Shown: positions 26,373-34,419 of the stretch, piece after piece
Layout: every line of letters starts with the position of its first letter
How positions within the stretch are numbered: position 1 is the stretch's first letter
NCBI RefSeq assembly: GCF_003336425.1
Contig: NZ_QEIO01000051.1
Coordinates: forward strand, 1-34,419
Source: Marinitenerispora sediminis
GTDB taxonomy: Bacteria > Actinomycetota > Actinomycetes > Streptosporangiales > Streptosporangiaceae
Direction of reading: 5' to 3'
DNA length: 34,419 nt
Made by a program: the position numbers and the translations under genes
Notes under the pieces: model-generated
Databases searched by the model: none
Told to the model about the DNA's origin: nothing
The model's input: only the letters and a program-made list of their open reading frames with translations

Positions 26373-27172
26373 TGGCACACCACCTCGGCGCAGCGGTCGC
26401 GACGGCGGCGGCGACCGCGCGCTGCGAGGCGCGCATGGCACTGCGCGGCCGGGCGCTCTGGCTCGCGGCGGTCCCCGTCACGCTGCTGGGGCTCCTGGTC
26501 TCGGTCACCCCGCTGACCGGCGGGATGCCGGCCCGGCTCACCGCCGGCGAGGCGGCCTCCTCCCTCGTGCTGCTGCTGCCGATCGGGGTCGGCGTCGCGT
26601 TCGCGGACCGGTTCCGGCGCAGCCGCGGTACCGGTATCGCCGAACTGCTGGCCGCCACTCCGCTGAGCACCGGAGGGTGGCTGCTCGGCACGTTCGCGGG
26701 CGCCCTGGCGGTCGCGCTGGTGCCGCTCGCGGTCCTCACCACCGTGCTGGCGGTACTGGTCGCGGTCCGCACGGGCGACCCCGCAGGGCTGGTGTGGACA
26801 CCGCTCGCCGTCGCCGCCGTCCCGCTGCCCGGCTGCCTGTGGGCGGCGGCGCTCTCGGCGACCCTGGGACTGCTGCTCCCGGTGCCTGCGAGCCGGGTGC
26901 TGGTGGTCCCGCTCTGGCTCTGGGCCACCGTATGGAACTTCACGCTGCTGTGGGTGCCGACCCCGACCGGCACGCTGCTGGCGCCCTCCGGGGAGTATCC
27001 GGCCGCCGCCTGGTTCGGCGTCCACCCGCCATGGGCCGGCGCGGGCCAGGTCGCCGGGCTGAGCCCCGGCCCCGGCGGCACCCCCGCGGCCCTGCTCTGG
27101 CTCGGCTGCACACTGGCGGCGGTCGCGGTGCTGCTGCTCTGCTCCCGCCTGATCCTCGTCTGGAAGAGGTAA
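26360..27172 (+). CDS. ABC transporter permease
   Basis: 270 residues with about six membrane segments and the loop RSRGTGIAELLAATPLSTGGWLLGTFAGA typical of ABC-2 permeases with two three-helix halves. ATG 26360 lies inside the end of the preceding gene and has GGGAGG upstream. It is followed 5 nt later by its ATPase. The substrate is unknown. Confidence 0.85.
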   Translation: MARLMAHHLGAAVATAAATARCEARMALRGRALWLAAVPVTLLGLLVSVTPLTGGMPARLTAGEAASSLVLLLPIGVGVAFADRFRRSRGTGIAELLAATPLSTGGWLLGTFAGALAVALVPLAVLTTVLAVLVAVRTGDPAGLVWTPLAVAAVPLPGCLWAAALSATLGLLLPVPASRVLVVPLWLWATVWNFTLLWVPTPTGTLLAPSGEYPAAAWFGVHPPWAGAGQVAGLSPGPGGTPAALLWLGCTLAAVAVLLLCSRLILVWKR

Positions 27173-27177
27173 CCGAG

Positions 27178-28053
27178 GTGGACGTCACCATCACGGATCT
27201 GACCAAGACCTTCGGCGGCCAGCCGGCGCTCGACGCGGTGAACCTCGCGTTCGGCGGCGGCATGCTCGGCCTGCTGGGGCCCAACGGAGCGGGCAAGACG
27301 ACGCTGATGCGGCTGCTCACCGGTGTCCTGCGCCCGACCTCGGGACGCGTCGTGGTAGGCGGGCACGACCTGGCCGAGCGGTCCGGCCGCACGGCGGTCA
27401 AGCGGATGCTGGGATACCTGCCGCAGCACCTGGAGCTGTACCCGGACCTGACGGCGCGCGAGTTCCTCGACTACATCGGACTGCTCAAGGGGATGGCGGA
27501 CCGGCGGGTCCGGCGGGCGCGGGCGGCGGAGCTGCTGGAGGAGGTGGGGATGTCCGCCGCCGCCGGACGCCGGCTGGGCGGCCTGTCGGGCGGCATGCGG
27601 CGCCGGGTGGGGATCGCGCAGGCGCTGATGGGCGACCCGCGTCTGATCGTGGTCGACGAGCCCACGGCCGGGCTCGACCCAGAGGAACGCATGCGGTTCC
27701 GGTCCCTGCTCGCCGGGCTCGGTGAGCGGCGCACCGTGCTGCTCTCGACGCACATCCTCGACGACGTGGCGCAGACCTGCCCGGACGTGGCGGTGCTCGC
27801 GGCCGGCCGGGTCGTCTACCACGGCCCCACGAGCGGCCTCACCGGGGCCGCCGAGGGGCGCACCTACCAGGTCGACACCGCGGGCCCGCAGCCCGCGGGC
27901 GACCTCACGATCGCCAACGCGGTCGCGATCGCCGGCGGTATGCGCTACCGGGTGGTCGCCGAAACCGCCCCGCCGGACGGACTCCCGGTCGCCCCGGTGC
28001 TGGAGGACGGGTACGCCGCCGTGATGCGCGACGCGCGCGGCCGGAGGAGGTGA
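27178..28053 (+). CDS. ABC transporter ATP-binding protein
   Basis: 291 residues. Walker A GPNGAGKTT (34-42), Q-loop GYLPQ (from 79), signature LSGGM (136-140), Walker B VVDEPTAGLDP (D160-E161), switch histidine H192. A C-terminal extension of ~70 residues, as in DrrA/NatA-type ATPases, follows. It drives the permease(s) encoded just upstream. The GTG start follows AAGAGGTAACCGAG. It is last in its operon and converges with the permease remnant. Confidence 0.93.
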   Translation: MDVTITDLTKTFGGQPALDAVNLAFGGGMLGLLGPNGAGKTTLMRLLTGVLRPTSGRVVVGGHDLAERSGRTAVKRMLGYLPQHLELYPDLTAREFLDYIGLLKGMADRRVRRARAAELLEEVGMSAAAGRRLGGLSGGMRRRVGIAQALMGDPRLIVVDEPTAGLDPEERMRFRSLLAGLGERRTVLLSTHILDDVAQTCPDVAVLAAGRVVYHGPTSGLTGAAEGRTYQVDTAGPQPAGDLTIANAVAIAGGMRYRVVAETAPPDGLPVAPVLEDGYAAVMRDARGRRR

Positions 28054-28076
28054 GCCGCCGACCGCGCAACCGTCCC

Positions 28077-28096
28077 ACCGGTAGCCGGAGACCGGT
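28077..28096. terminator. Possible bidirectional hairpin between convergent genes
   Basis: Two copies of the self-complementary ACCGGT (28077-28082 and 28091-28096) can pair across 8 nt, between the ATPase stop and the stop of the minus-strand permease remnant. The stem is short. Confidence 0.3.
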
Positions 28097-28533
28097 CAAG
28101 CGGCGAGGGAGCGCATCGAGCGCATCCCACCCGCGACCGCGGCTCCGGCCACCGCGGTTGCCACGAGGAAGGCGACCGGCACCGCCCCGCTCGCGAGCTG
28201 CCCGCCGAGCAGCGCGCGCTCGGCCTCGACGACGTAGCTGAGCGGGTTCGCCCGCGAGAGCGCGTACAGCCGGGTCGGCGCCATGTCCATGGGCAGCAGC
28301 ACGCCCGAGAGCAGCATCAGCGGCATGCTGATGCCCTGGAGCACCCCTGCGAAGACGTGGTTCTGCTTGGTGGCAATCGCCAGCACGTACGACAGCGTCC
28401 CGATCCCGGTTCCCAGGATGACGAGCAGCAGCCCGAGGGCGAGGCCGACCGGCGGCACCCGCAGCCCCAGCGGGACGGAGGCGGCGATGATCAGCACCGA
28501 CTGGACCCCGCGGCCGCGATCCGCGGCCCGGGC
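28096..28533 (-). pseudogene. Truncated ABC-2 permease (C-terminal half only)
   Basis: About 145 codons encode the last helices of a DrrB-type drug-export permease: LLVILGTGIGTLSYVLAIATKQ, GISMPLMLLSGVLLPMDMAP, LSRANPLSYVVEAERALL, and a last helix. The N-terminal ~100-120 residues and the usual partner ATPase gene are missing. The frame continues upstream without a start codon straight into the stop codon of the PadR gene, in the same reading frame. The typical order PadR-ATPase-permease suggests one internal deletion removed the ATPase and the permease front. An ATG at 28497 could give a 133-residue protein, unlikely to transport alone. Confidence 0.75.
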
Positions 28534-28536
28534 GCT

Positions 28537-29142
28537 TCAGTCCACGCCGGCGTCCGGGACCTCGGCCGGAGCACCGAAGGTGGCGCCCGCCTCGCCGGCC
28601 ATCACGTACGTGCCCGCCTCCAGCCGCTCGATGAGCCGCCGGGTCCACGCGGCGCCGCCCTGTGTCGTGTCGACCCACAGCCCGTGCAGCTCCCGGACGT
28701 GCGCCGGGGCCCCCGAGAGGCCCGGGCGCTCCAGGAGCGCGGACAGGCGGTCGAGAGCCGCCTCCAGCTCGGCCAGCCGCCGGCGCAGCAGCCGCACGGC
28801 CTCGCGCCGGGTCAGCGCCGGCAGCAGCGTCAGACCGGCGCCGAGGACGTCGGGCCGGTGGTCGGCGCTGCCGAGTGCGTCGCGCAGCAGGCGCATGAAC
28901 TCTGCCTCGCCGTCCTCCGTCAGCTCGTAGACGGTGCGGGCCGGCGCGGAGTCCCCGGGCTCCGCGGTGGCGCTGAGCTTGCCTTCCTTGGTCAGCTGCT
29001 TCAGCGCGTGGTAGATGGAGCCCCACTTGACGTTGGCCCACTGCTCGGTGCCCCAGGAGAGGAGCTCGCGGCCCACCCGGTAGCCGTGTGCCCGCCCGTG
29101 CATGCGCACCACGCCGAGGACCAGCAGCCGCGTCGCCGACAT
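28537..29142 (-). CDS. PadR-family transcriptional regulator
   Basis: 201 residues. The winged helix domain spans about 1-85: LLVLGVVRMHGRAHGYRVGREL, then WGSIYHALKQLTKEGKL and RTVYELTEDGEAEF, the PadR pattern. A helical C-terminal dimerisation part follows (ALTRREAVRLLRRRLAELEAALDRLSALL). Such regulators commonly repress a neighbouring drug-export ABC operon; here only a permease remnant is left downstream. ATG 29142 follows GGGGAGACG; the frame is open upstream but the family start matches MSATRLLVLGV. Confidence 0.9.
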   Translation of the reverse strand: MSATRLLVLGVVRMHGRAHGYRVGRELLSWGTEQWANVKWGSIYHALKQLTKEGKLSATAEPGDSAPARTVYELTEDGEAEFMRLLRDALGSADHRPDVLGAGLTLLPALTRREAVRLLRRRLAELEAALDRLSALLERPGLSGAPAHVRELHGLWVDTTQGGAAWTRRLIERLEAGTYVMAGEAGATFGAPAEVPDAGVD

Positions 29143-29393
29143 CGTCTCCCCTACTCCGCTCCGCTGTTCGCAACCGCTTGGCCGTCCCGCCCGGCGGGAC
29201 GGCCCGTTCCCGGGCCACCGGGCTCCGGAATCCGCATCGGCCTCCCGCACCGGGCGGAGGCGCGGCGGATCGCCCACGCCGGGCCGAAACGGTCTGTCCC
29301 GACCCTAGAGCCTGCGCGGTCGACAGGTCCTCAAGCGGGCGCCGCACGCACCCACGCCGCCGCGATCCGGTGACCGGTCACCGCGGCCACCGG

Positions 29394-30152
29394 TCATCGG
29401 GGACCGCCCGAGCGGGAGCGGACCAGCGTCTCGACACCGTCCAGCAGCCGCTGCAGCCCGAACTCGAAGTCGTCGCCGGGCTCCTCGTAGACGCCGGAGG
29501 TCCAGAACCGGGTCAGAGTGGGAAAGCGCCGCGGGTCGATCAGCTTGTCGAGCAGCGGAGCTCGCTCCGTCAGCCACCGCTCGTCGGCGACGCCGGTGCG
29601 CTGCTCGACCTGGGCCGCCTCGACCGACGCGCGGGCGACGCCGCGCACATACCCGTCCACCGCGTTGAGCAGGGCGACGACCTCGCGGTCGGTGAGCCCC
29701 ACTCCGGCCAGCGCGCTCAGCGCCGACTCGGTCCGCGCGACGTCGTTCGGCCCGAAGACCGGATGGCTGGTCGCCACCTGCAGCACCCACGGGTGCCGGT
29801 GGTAGCGCGCCCACGCCGCCCGGGCCCACGCCTCCGCCTTGGCCCGCCAGTCCCCGGGGACGTCGCTGAGCGACGGCGACTCGCCGGCGACCGCGTCCAG
29901 CATGAGGTCGATCAGCTCCGACTTCCCCGGCACGTAGGTGTAGAGCGACATCGTGCCGACCCCGAGCCGCCGCGCGACCCGCCGCATGGAGAGCGCCGCG
30001 AGCCCCTCGCCGTCCGCCAACTCGATCGCCGCCGCCACGATCCGTTCGACGGTCAGCCGCGGTTTCGGCCCGCGACTGGGCTGCTCGCGGGTCCCCCACA
30101 GCAGCTCCATGCTCCGCACCGGGTCACCGCTGCCGCTGTACTCCGTCGTCAT
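29394..30152 (-). CDS. TetR-family transcriptional regulator
   Basis: 252 residues. A helix-turn-helix (about 33-80: LTVERIVAAAIELADGEGLAALSMRRVARRLGVGTMSLYTYVPGK) is followed by a TetR-type C-terminal ligand domain (GDWRAKAEAWARAAWARYHRHPWV, then LLNAVDGYVRGVA). This subclass usually represses efflux genes. Palindromic sites lie directly upstream of its start (30181-30225), so autoregulation is likely. No target gene is evident in the gap on the other side; downstream lies the PadR/permease remnant. Confidence 0.9.
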   Translation of the reverse strand: MTTEYSGSGDPVRSMELLWGTREQPSRGPKPRLTVERIVAAAIELADGEGLAALSMRRVARRLGVGTMSLYTYVPGKSELIDLMLDAVAGESPSLSDVPGDWRAKAEAWARAAWARYHRHPWVLQVATSHPVFGPNDVARTESALSALAGVGLTDREVVALLNAVDGYVRGVARASVEAAQVEQRTGVADERWLTERAPLLDKLIDPRRFPTLTRFWTSGVYEEPGDDFEFGLQRLLDGVETLVRSRSGGPR

Positions 30153-30180
30153 ACCGCTATTCTGGCCCGCCCGAAAATCC

Positions 30181-30225
30181 GGTACGCCGTACCGTATAGT
30201 GCCGGAATTACTCCGTACGGCATAC
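30181..30225. promoter_or_regulatory. TetR operator candidate, paired palindromes
   Basis: GGTACGCCGTACC at 30181-30193 is a 13-bp hyphenated palindrome. A second half-similar unit, GTACGGCATAC at 30215-30225, is its inverted copy (10 of 11 bases) and includes the palindrome CCGTACGG (30213-30220). They lie 29-73 nt upstream of the TetR start; TATAGT between them could be a -10 element on the plus strand. Confidence 0.6.
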
Positions 30226-30432
30226 TAAGTTCGAGCACGGCGCCGATTCCGGCGCGTGAGTCACTCCCAGCACGTCGGCGCCGCGGCGGTGCGGGTTCCC
30301 GTACACCCCGCCTCCGGCGCGCGTCCCCCACCATCCGGCGACTCGGCGACGGACACGACCGCGGCACACGCCGCCCGCCTGTCCGTCCGACCCCCGCCGC
30401 GGCCACGGCCGCCGCACCGGTCGGGCGGCTAC
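30226..30432. other. Gap between the TetR control region and asd, no gene seen
   Basis: About 200 nt without a convincing ORF. Frames are Arg/Pro-rich and have no ribosome site. Its right end passes into the hairpins behind asd. Confidence 0.5.
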
Positions 30433-30466
30433 GGCGTCCCCGGGAGGACGGATCCCGGGGACGCCG
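30432..30466 (-). terminator. Second hairpin downstream of asd
   Basis: CGGCGTCCCCGGGA (30432-30445) and TCCCGGGGACGCCG (30453-30466) are exact complements, 14 bp with a 7-nt loop. It lies just beyond the first terminator hairpin and can act as a backup, or as a stop for transcription entering from the left. Confidence 0.6.
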
Positions 30467-30476
30467 CCCCGCATAC

Positions 30477-30518
30477 GACACGGTGGCCCTTCCCGGGGGG
30501 GGGAAGGACCACCGTGTC
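30477..30518 (-). terminator. Terminator hairpin downstream of asd
   Basis: Arms 30477-30494 and 30501-30518 pair at 17 of 18 positions around six G. It begins about 22 nt after the asd stop, read on the minus strand. Confidence 0.75.
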
Positions 30519-30540
30519 GGCGGAAGCGGGCCGGAGCCGG

Positions 30541-31602
30541 TCAGGAGCCGGTGAACTCCCGGGCGACGACCTCGGCGATCTGGGCCGTGTTCAGGGCCGC
30601 CCCCTTGCGCAGGTTGTCACCGCACAGGAACAGGTCGAGCGACCTCGGGTCGTCGATCGAGCGGCGGATCCGACCGACCCAGGTGGGGTCGGTCCCCACG
30701 ACGTCGGCCGGCGTGGGGAACTCGGCGTTGGCCGGGTCGTCCTGCACCACCACGCCCGGCGCGGCCGCGAGCAGCTCCCGCGCGGCGGACGCGTCCACCT
30801 CGCGCTCGAACGTGGCGTGCACCGCGAGCGCGTGCGTGGTGATCACCGGCACCCGCACGCAGGTGGCGGAGACCCGCAGGTCCGGCAGCCCGAGGATCTT
30901 GCGGGACTCGTTGCGGACCTTGAGCTCCTCCGACGACCACCCGCCGTCCTTGAGCGACCCCGCCCACGGCACCACGTTCATGGCCAGCGGCGCGGGGAAG
31001 GGGCCCAGCTCGCCGACCGCGGCACGGACGTCGCCCGCCCGCTCACCGAGCGTGCGGTCGCCGGCGGCCTTCTCGATCTGGTCGCGGAGCGTGTCGATGC
31101 CCTCCTGCCCGGCGCCCGAGGCGGCCTGGTAGGAGGCGACCACGAGCTCGCTGAGGCCGTACTCGCGGTGCAGCGCGCCGAGGGCGACGATCATCGACAG
31201 CGTGGTGCAGTTCGGGTTGCTGATGATGCCGCGGGGCCGGTCACGGGTCTTCTCCGCGTTGACCTCGGGCACCACCAGGGGTACGTCGGGGTCCATGCGG
31301 AACGCGCCGGAGTTGTCGACGGCGACCGCGCCGTGCGCGGCCGCTATGGGCGCCCACTCCTTCGAGACCTCGTCGGGCACGTCGAACATGGCGACGTCCA
31401 CGCCGTCGAAGACCTCGGGGGCCAGCGCCTGGACCTCGACCTCCTCGCCGCGGACGGTGAGCCGCCGGCCCGCGGAACGCGGCGACGCCACCAGGCGGAT
31501 CTCACCCCACACGTTCTCGCGGGTGGAGAGGATGTCCAGCATGACGGTGCCCACGGCGCCGGTCGCGCCGACGACGGCCAGAGTGGGGAGACGGTCGCTC
31601 AT
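30541..31602 (-). CDS. asd: Aspartate-semialdehyde dehydrogenase
   Basis: 353 residues. NADPH-dependent reduction of aspartyl phosphate to aspartate semialdehyde, the branch point to lysine, diaminopimelate, threonine and methionine. The nucleotide-binding motif GATGAVG lies at 12-18, and the catalytic cysteine C132 in [18 protein letters not shown] (159-169) is a conserved substrate-side segment. Its ATG overlaps the lysC stop (ATGA, 31599-31602), so the two are co-translated. Terminator hairpins follow. Confidence 0.97.
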   Translation of the reverse strand: MSDRLPTLAVVGATGAVGTVMLDILSTRENVWGEIRLVASPRSAGRRLTVRGEEVEVQALAPEVFDGVDVAMFDVPDEVSKEWAPIAAAHGAVAVDNSGAFRMDPDVPLVVPEVNAEKTRDRPRGIISNPNCTTLSMIVALGALHREYGLSELVVASYQAASGAGQEGIDTLRDQIEKAAGDRTLGERAGDVRAAVGELGPFPAPLAMNVVPWAGSLKDGGWSSEELKVRNESRKILGLPDLRVSATCVRVPVITTHALAVHATFEREVDASAARELLAAAPGVVVQDDPANAEFPTPADVVGTDPTWVGRIRRSIDDPRSLDLFLCGDNLRKGAALNTAQIAEVVAREFTGS

Positions 31603-32120
31603 CGTCCGGTACCTCCGTACACGACGGCCTCGACCTGGTCGGCGTCGAGCTCGAATTCGCTGTGCGCCGCGGCGACGGCGGCGTCCACCTCGTCCTGCGA
31701 GACGATGACCGAGAGGCGGATCTCCGAGGTGGAGATCATCTCGATGTTGATTCCGTTGCGGGCGATGGCGTCGAAGAACCGCGCGGTGACACCCGGGTAG
31801 GACCGCATGCCGGCGCCTACCAGGGACACCTTGCCGATCTGGTCGTCGTAGCGCAGCGCCTCGAAGCCCACCTTGTCCTGGACCTTCTTCAGCGCGGCCA
31901 GCGCGGTCTGCCCGGAGTCGGCCGGCAGGGTGAAGGAGATGTCGGTCCGGGCGGTGGAGGCCGCCGACACGTTCTGCACGATCATGTCGATGTTGATCTC
32001 GGCCTCGGCGAGGACCTTGAAGATCGTCGCGGCCTCACCGACCCGGTCCGGCACCCCCACGACGGTGATCTTGGCCTCGCTCCGGTCGTGCGCGACACCG
32101 GAGATGATCGGTTGTTCCAT
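31599..32120 (-). CDS. lysC: Aspartate kinase beta subunit from internal start within lysC
   Basis: Codon 251 of lysC is ATG (32120), preceded by GAGGAA about 9 nt upstream, and begins [20 protein letters not shown]. The Corynebacterium glutamicum lysC beta subunit starts at the equivalent Met with a very similar sequence (recalled). The product would hold only the two ACT domains and assemble with the alpha subunit. Confidence 0.65.
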   Translation of the reverse strand: MEQPIISGVAHDRSEAKITVVGVPDRVGEAATIFKVLAEAEINIDMIVQNVSAASTARTDISFTLPADSGQTALAALKKVQDKVGFEALRYDDQIGKVSLVGAGMRSYPGVTARFFDAIARNGINIEMISTSEIRLSVIVSQDEVDAAVAAAHSEFELDADQVEAVVYGGTGR

Positions 32121-32870
32121 GCCTTCGGTTTCCTCAACTTCCGAGACGACCCAGGTTCCGGGCTTCTGACTGAACGACGAGCGGACGTGCAGCGGGATGT
32201 TGTACCGCCGCGCGTACTCCACGCAGCGCAAGTGCAGGATCTTCGTGCCGCAGGCCGCCAGCTCCAGCATCTCCTCGTAGGAGATCTTGGGGATGCGCCG
32301 GGCGGAGGGCACGATCCGCGGGTCGGCGGTGAAGACGCCGTCGACGTCGCTGTAGATCTCGCAGGCGTCGGCGTCCAGCGCCGCGGCGAGCGCCACGGCC
32401 GTGGTGTCGGAGCCGCCGCGGCCGAGCGTGGTGATGTCCTTGCTGTCCTGGGACACCCCCTGGAACCCGGCGACGATGCAGATGGCGCCGTCATCCAGCG
32501 CCTCGCGGATGCGTCCGGGCGTGACATCGATGATCTTGGCGTTGCCGTGCAGGGAGGTGGTGATGACTCCCGCCTGCGAGCCCGTGAACGAGCGTGCCTC
32601 GTAGCCGAGGTTGCCGACGGCCATCGCGACCAGTGCCATGGACATCCGCTCGCCGGCGGTCAGCAGCATGTCGAGCTCGCGCCCGGGGGGCAGCGGCGTG
32701 ACCTGCTCGGCGAGGTCGAGGAGTTCGTCCGTGGTGTCGCCCATGGCCGACACGACCACGACGACGTCGTATCCCGCCTTTTTCTGGGCGACGATCCGTT
32801 GGGCTACCCGCTTGATGGCTTCCGCGTCGGCGACGGAAGACCCACCGTACTTCTGCACGATTAGAGCCAC
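31599..32870 (-). CDS. lysC: Aspartate kinase (alpha subunit)
   Basis: 423 residues. Phosphorylates aspartate, the first step of the aspartate amino-acid family. The kinase domain holds KYGGSSV (7-13) and [31 protein letters not shown] (about 135-165). Two ACT regulatory domains (about 265-420) are where lysine and threonine feed back. The GTG start at 32870 has GGAG upstream. Length and the overlap with asd fit the actinobacterial lysC-asd operon. An internal start produces a beta subunit (separate entry). Confidence 0.97.
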   Translation of the reverse strand: MALIVQKYGGSSVADAEAIKRVAQRIVAQKKAGYDVVVVVSAMGDTTDELLDLAEQVTPLPPGRELDMLLTAGERMSMALVAMAVGNLGYEARSFTGSQAGVITTSLHGNAKIIDVTPGRIREALDDGAICIVAGFQGVSQDSKDITTLGRGGSDTTAVALAAALDADACEIYSDVDGVFTADPRIVPSARRIPKISYEEMLELAACGTKILHLRCVEYARRYNIPLHVRSSFSQKPGTWVVSEVEETEGMEQPIISGVAHDRSEAKITVVGVPDRVGEAATIFKVLAEAEINIDMIVQNVSAASTARTDISFTLPADSGQTALAALKKVQDKVGFEALRYDDQIGKVSLVGAGMRSYPGVTARFFDAIARNGINIEMISTSEIRLSVIVSQDEVDAAVAAAHSEFELDADQVEAVVYGGTGR

Positions 32871-32913
32871 GGTCGGCGCTCCTGAGGATGTGGGATCAAG
32901 GTAATCAACCAGA

Positions 32914-32919
32914 AGTGTA
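32914..32919 (-). promoter_or_regulatory. Possible -10 element of the lysC-asd promoter
   Basis: TACACT on the minus strand, about 45 nt upstream of the lysC GTG. No convincing -35 hexamer is seen at the right distance, so this is tentative. The 32871-33180 gap has no other recognisable element. Confidence 0.35.
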
Positions 32920-33180
32920 GCGATTCGGTTTCGACGGCAGCCGCGCCACCTGCGGCGAAGGCCACCGGAGCGGATGCTTACCCCAGACGGCCGCGAATAC
33001 CCAGAACCACCCGAAATCGGGTGCCCAGCACGCCGAACGCCCCGTGGTCAGGGAACGTGTCGGCGCTGAGGACGGGTCCGGAGACGACCGGCGAGCGCCC
33101 GCGGTGGACCGCCCCGCCCCGCGGTCGCCGTGCCAGGCGCCCGCCACCTCGGGGCGGGCCCGGCTACGCCCGGGCCGCCG

Positions 33181-33780
33181 TCAGAGCTCCAGGCTGCGGC
33201 GCCCCTCGAAAGCGCGGCCCAGCGTGACCTCGTCGGCGTACTCCAGGTCGCCGCCGACGGGGAGCCCGCTGGCGAGGCGGGTGACCTTCAGGCCCATGGG
33301 TTTGACCAGGCGGGCCAGGTAGGTGGCGGTGGCCTCGCCCTCCAGGTTCGGGTCCGTGGCCAGGATGAGCTCGGTGATCTGGCCGTCGGAGAGCCGCGCC
33401 ATGAGTTCGCGGATGCGCAGGTCGTCGGGGCCGACGCCCTCGATGGGGCTGATGGCACCGCCCAGGACGTGGTAGCGGCCGCGGAACTCGCGGGTCCGCT
33501 CGATCGCCACGACGTCCTTGGACTCCTCGACCACGCAGATGACGGCGGCGTCCCGCCGGGGGTCACGGCAGATGCGGCACTGCTCCTCCTCCGCGACGTT
33601 GCCGCAGACCGAGCAGAAGCGCACGCGCTCCTTCACCTCGACGAGGGCGTGCACCAGCCGTTTGACGTCGGCGGTCTCGGCCGCGAGCAGGTGGAAGGCG
33701 ATGCGTTGCGCGCTTTTCGGACCGACGCCGGGGAGCCGCCCGAGCTCGTCGATCAGATTCTGGACCGCACCCTCGTACAT
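33181..33780 (-). CDS. recR: Recombination mediator protein RecR
   Basis: 199 residues, the standard length. It has an N-terminal helix-hairpin-helix ([20 protein letters not shown]), a C4 zinc finger (C56, C59, C68, C71) and a Toprim domain ([16 protein letters not shown] from about 81; [17 protein letters not shown] near 157-173). With RecO/RecF it loads RecA at gaps. It lies downstream of ybaB, as in most bacteria. Confidence 0.98.
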   Translation of the reverse strand: MYEGAVQNLIDELGRLPGVGPKSAQRIAFHLLAAETADVKRLVHALVEVKERVRFCSVCGNVAEEEQCRICRDPRRDAAVICVVEESKDVVAIERTREFRGRYHVLGGAISPIEGVGPDDLRIRELMARLSDGQITELILATDPNLEGEATATYLARLVKPMGLKVTRLASGLPVGGDLEYADEVTLGRAFEGRRSLEL

Positions 33781-33951
33781 CGCCTACCTACTCGCTGTAT
33801 CTCTCGTCACCTCCACCGTAGTGGAGCGAGCCCGGCGGCCGGTCCGCACGGCGTCCGCCGCCGGGCGGCACCACCGGGTCCGGCCCCGCCGGACCTCGGC
33901 GGGCGCGCCGGGGACCGGGGCACGCGCCGCGGACCGTTCCGCGGGCCGGGC
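33781..33951 (-). other. ybaB-recR intergenic region with a small hairpin
   Basis: GGTCCGGC (33877-33884) and GCCGGACC (33888-33895) pair perfectly across CCC. It could attenuate or stabilise the mRNA between ybaB and recR; no gene is seen in the gap. Confidence 0.4.
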
Positions 33952-34311
33952 CTAGAAGCCCGGCAGGCCGGGCATCCCGCCGGGGCCGCCGCCCAGGCCC
34001 TCCGCCAGCGGGCCCATCTTGTCCTGCTGGAGCTTCTCGACCTCGCGCTCGGCGTCGCGGATGGCCGCGATCACCAGGTCGGCGATCGTCTGCGCGCTGT
34101 CCGACAGGTCGTCGGGGTCGATGGCCTTGGGGTCGATCGCGACGTCGACGACCTGGCCGCGCCCGCTCACCGTCGCCGAGACCAGCCCGCCGCCCGAGGT
34201 GCCGGTCACCTTCGCCTCGTCCAGCTCCTGCTGGGCCGCGAGCAGCTGCTGCTGCATCTGCTGCGCCTGCTGCAGGATCGCCTGCATGTCCATTCCACCG
34301 CCAGGGTTCAT
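33952..34311 (-). CDS. ybaB: YbaB/EbfC-family nucleoid-associated protein
   Basis: 119 residues: a coiled-coil N terminus rich in Gln (MQAILQQAQQMQQQLLAAQQEL), then TSGGGLVSATVSGRGQVVDVAIDP and DLVIAAIRDAERE, typical of the dimeric DNA-binding YbaB family. The C-terminal tail is Gly/Pro-rich. It is usually encoded between dnaX and recR; dnaX would lie beyond the right edge. A good ribosome site (AAGGAGAGG) precedes the ATG. Confidence 0.95.
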   Translation of the reverse strand: MNPGGGMDMQAILQQAQQMQQQLLAAQQELDEAKVTGTSGGGLVSATVSGRGQVVDVAIDPKAIDPDDLSDSAQTIADLVIAAIRDAEREVEKLQQDKMGPLAEGLGGGPGGMPGLPGF

Positions 34312-34367
34312 GGCGCCTCTCCTTGCCCGTGACTACGGCACTCCGTGCTGTCGAGCGTAGTCGGTCG

Positions 34368-34419
34368 CGGTGCGGGCCCCCCACCGGCGGCTCGGGCCGC
34401 CGGTGGGGGGCCCGCACCG
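34368..34419 (-). terminator. Perfect 23-bp hairpin upstream of ybaB, at the window edge
   Basis: Arms 34368-34390 and 34397-34419 are exact reverse complements around a 6-nt loop. The position fits the terminator of the preceding gene (probably dnaX, outside). The stem may continue past the edge. Confidence 0.75.

Noticed and set aside
26038-27177. Upstream in-frame extension of the second ABC ATPase
   Set aside because: It is a shadow of the two membrane-protein genes; the ATPase domain begins at GTG 27178.
1-34419. CRISPR arrays, tRNA or rRNA genes, insertion sequences, integrases, phage genes
   Set aside because: Looked for regular direct repeats, cloverleaf-like segments and transposase or integrase motifs and found none.

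Overview
The window is chromosomal DNA from a high-GC, antibiotic-producing-type actinomycete. Evidence for this is the strong G/C bias at third codon positions, frequent GTG starts, GTGA-overlapping gene pairs, a nonribosomal peptide synthetase (NRPS) locus, and the actinobacterial order ybaB-recR-lysC-asd. The genus cannot be fixed from sequence alone; Streptomyces and Nocardiopsis-like lineages both fit. A near-consensus parS site and the recR neighbourhood suggest the core, origin-proximal part of the chromosome.

Layout, left to right. (1) 1-6294, minus strand: a stand-alone serine hydrolase resembling the penicillin-binding-protein (PBP) type peptide cyclases (SurE family), followed by the start of an NRPS (A-PCP-C-A-PCP...) that runs off the left edge. 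Two inverted repeats lie upstream (6352-6446). (2) 7296-8180, minus: a PAP2-type membrane phosphatase with unusual active-site motifs. (3) 8702-13098, plus: an FCD-type GntR regulator, then E1-alpha, E1-beta and E2 of a pyruvate/acetoin-type 2-oxoacid dehydrogenase. A 25-bp palindrome covers the apparent promoter and a perfect 18-bp hairpin closes the operon. (4) 13240-17551, plus: a GNAT acetyltransferase, a parS-like site, an ABC exporter, a NUDIX hydrolase and an HXXEE membrane protein. (5) 17502-18712, minus: a NADAR-family protein translationally coupled to an unrecognised protein. (6) 18858-21385, plus: an S9 peptidase coupled to a GntR/UTRA regulator.

(7) 21565-28053, plus: a transporter and sigma-factor block. 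It holds an ABC-2 permease and ATPase; an ECF sigma factor preceded by an overlapping leader ORF; a zinc-finger anti-sigma protein fused to a polytopic membrane domain; then two more membrane subunits and another ATPase. The gene set recalls the Bacillus sigY-yxlCDEFG operon, and I consider it the most interesting system here. (8) 28096-30152, minus: a PadR regulator followed in the same frame by a truncated ABC-2 permease (a deletion remnant), and a TetR regulator beside a strong palindromic operator. (9) 30541-34311, minus: asd, lysC (with an internal beta-subunit start), recR and ybaB, the housekeeping aspartate-family and recombination genes, bounded by strong hairpins.

Two stretches of about 1 kb (6295-7295 and 24700-25706) carry no credible gene. 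I found no tRNA, rRNA, CRISPR array, insertion sequence or integrase.
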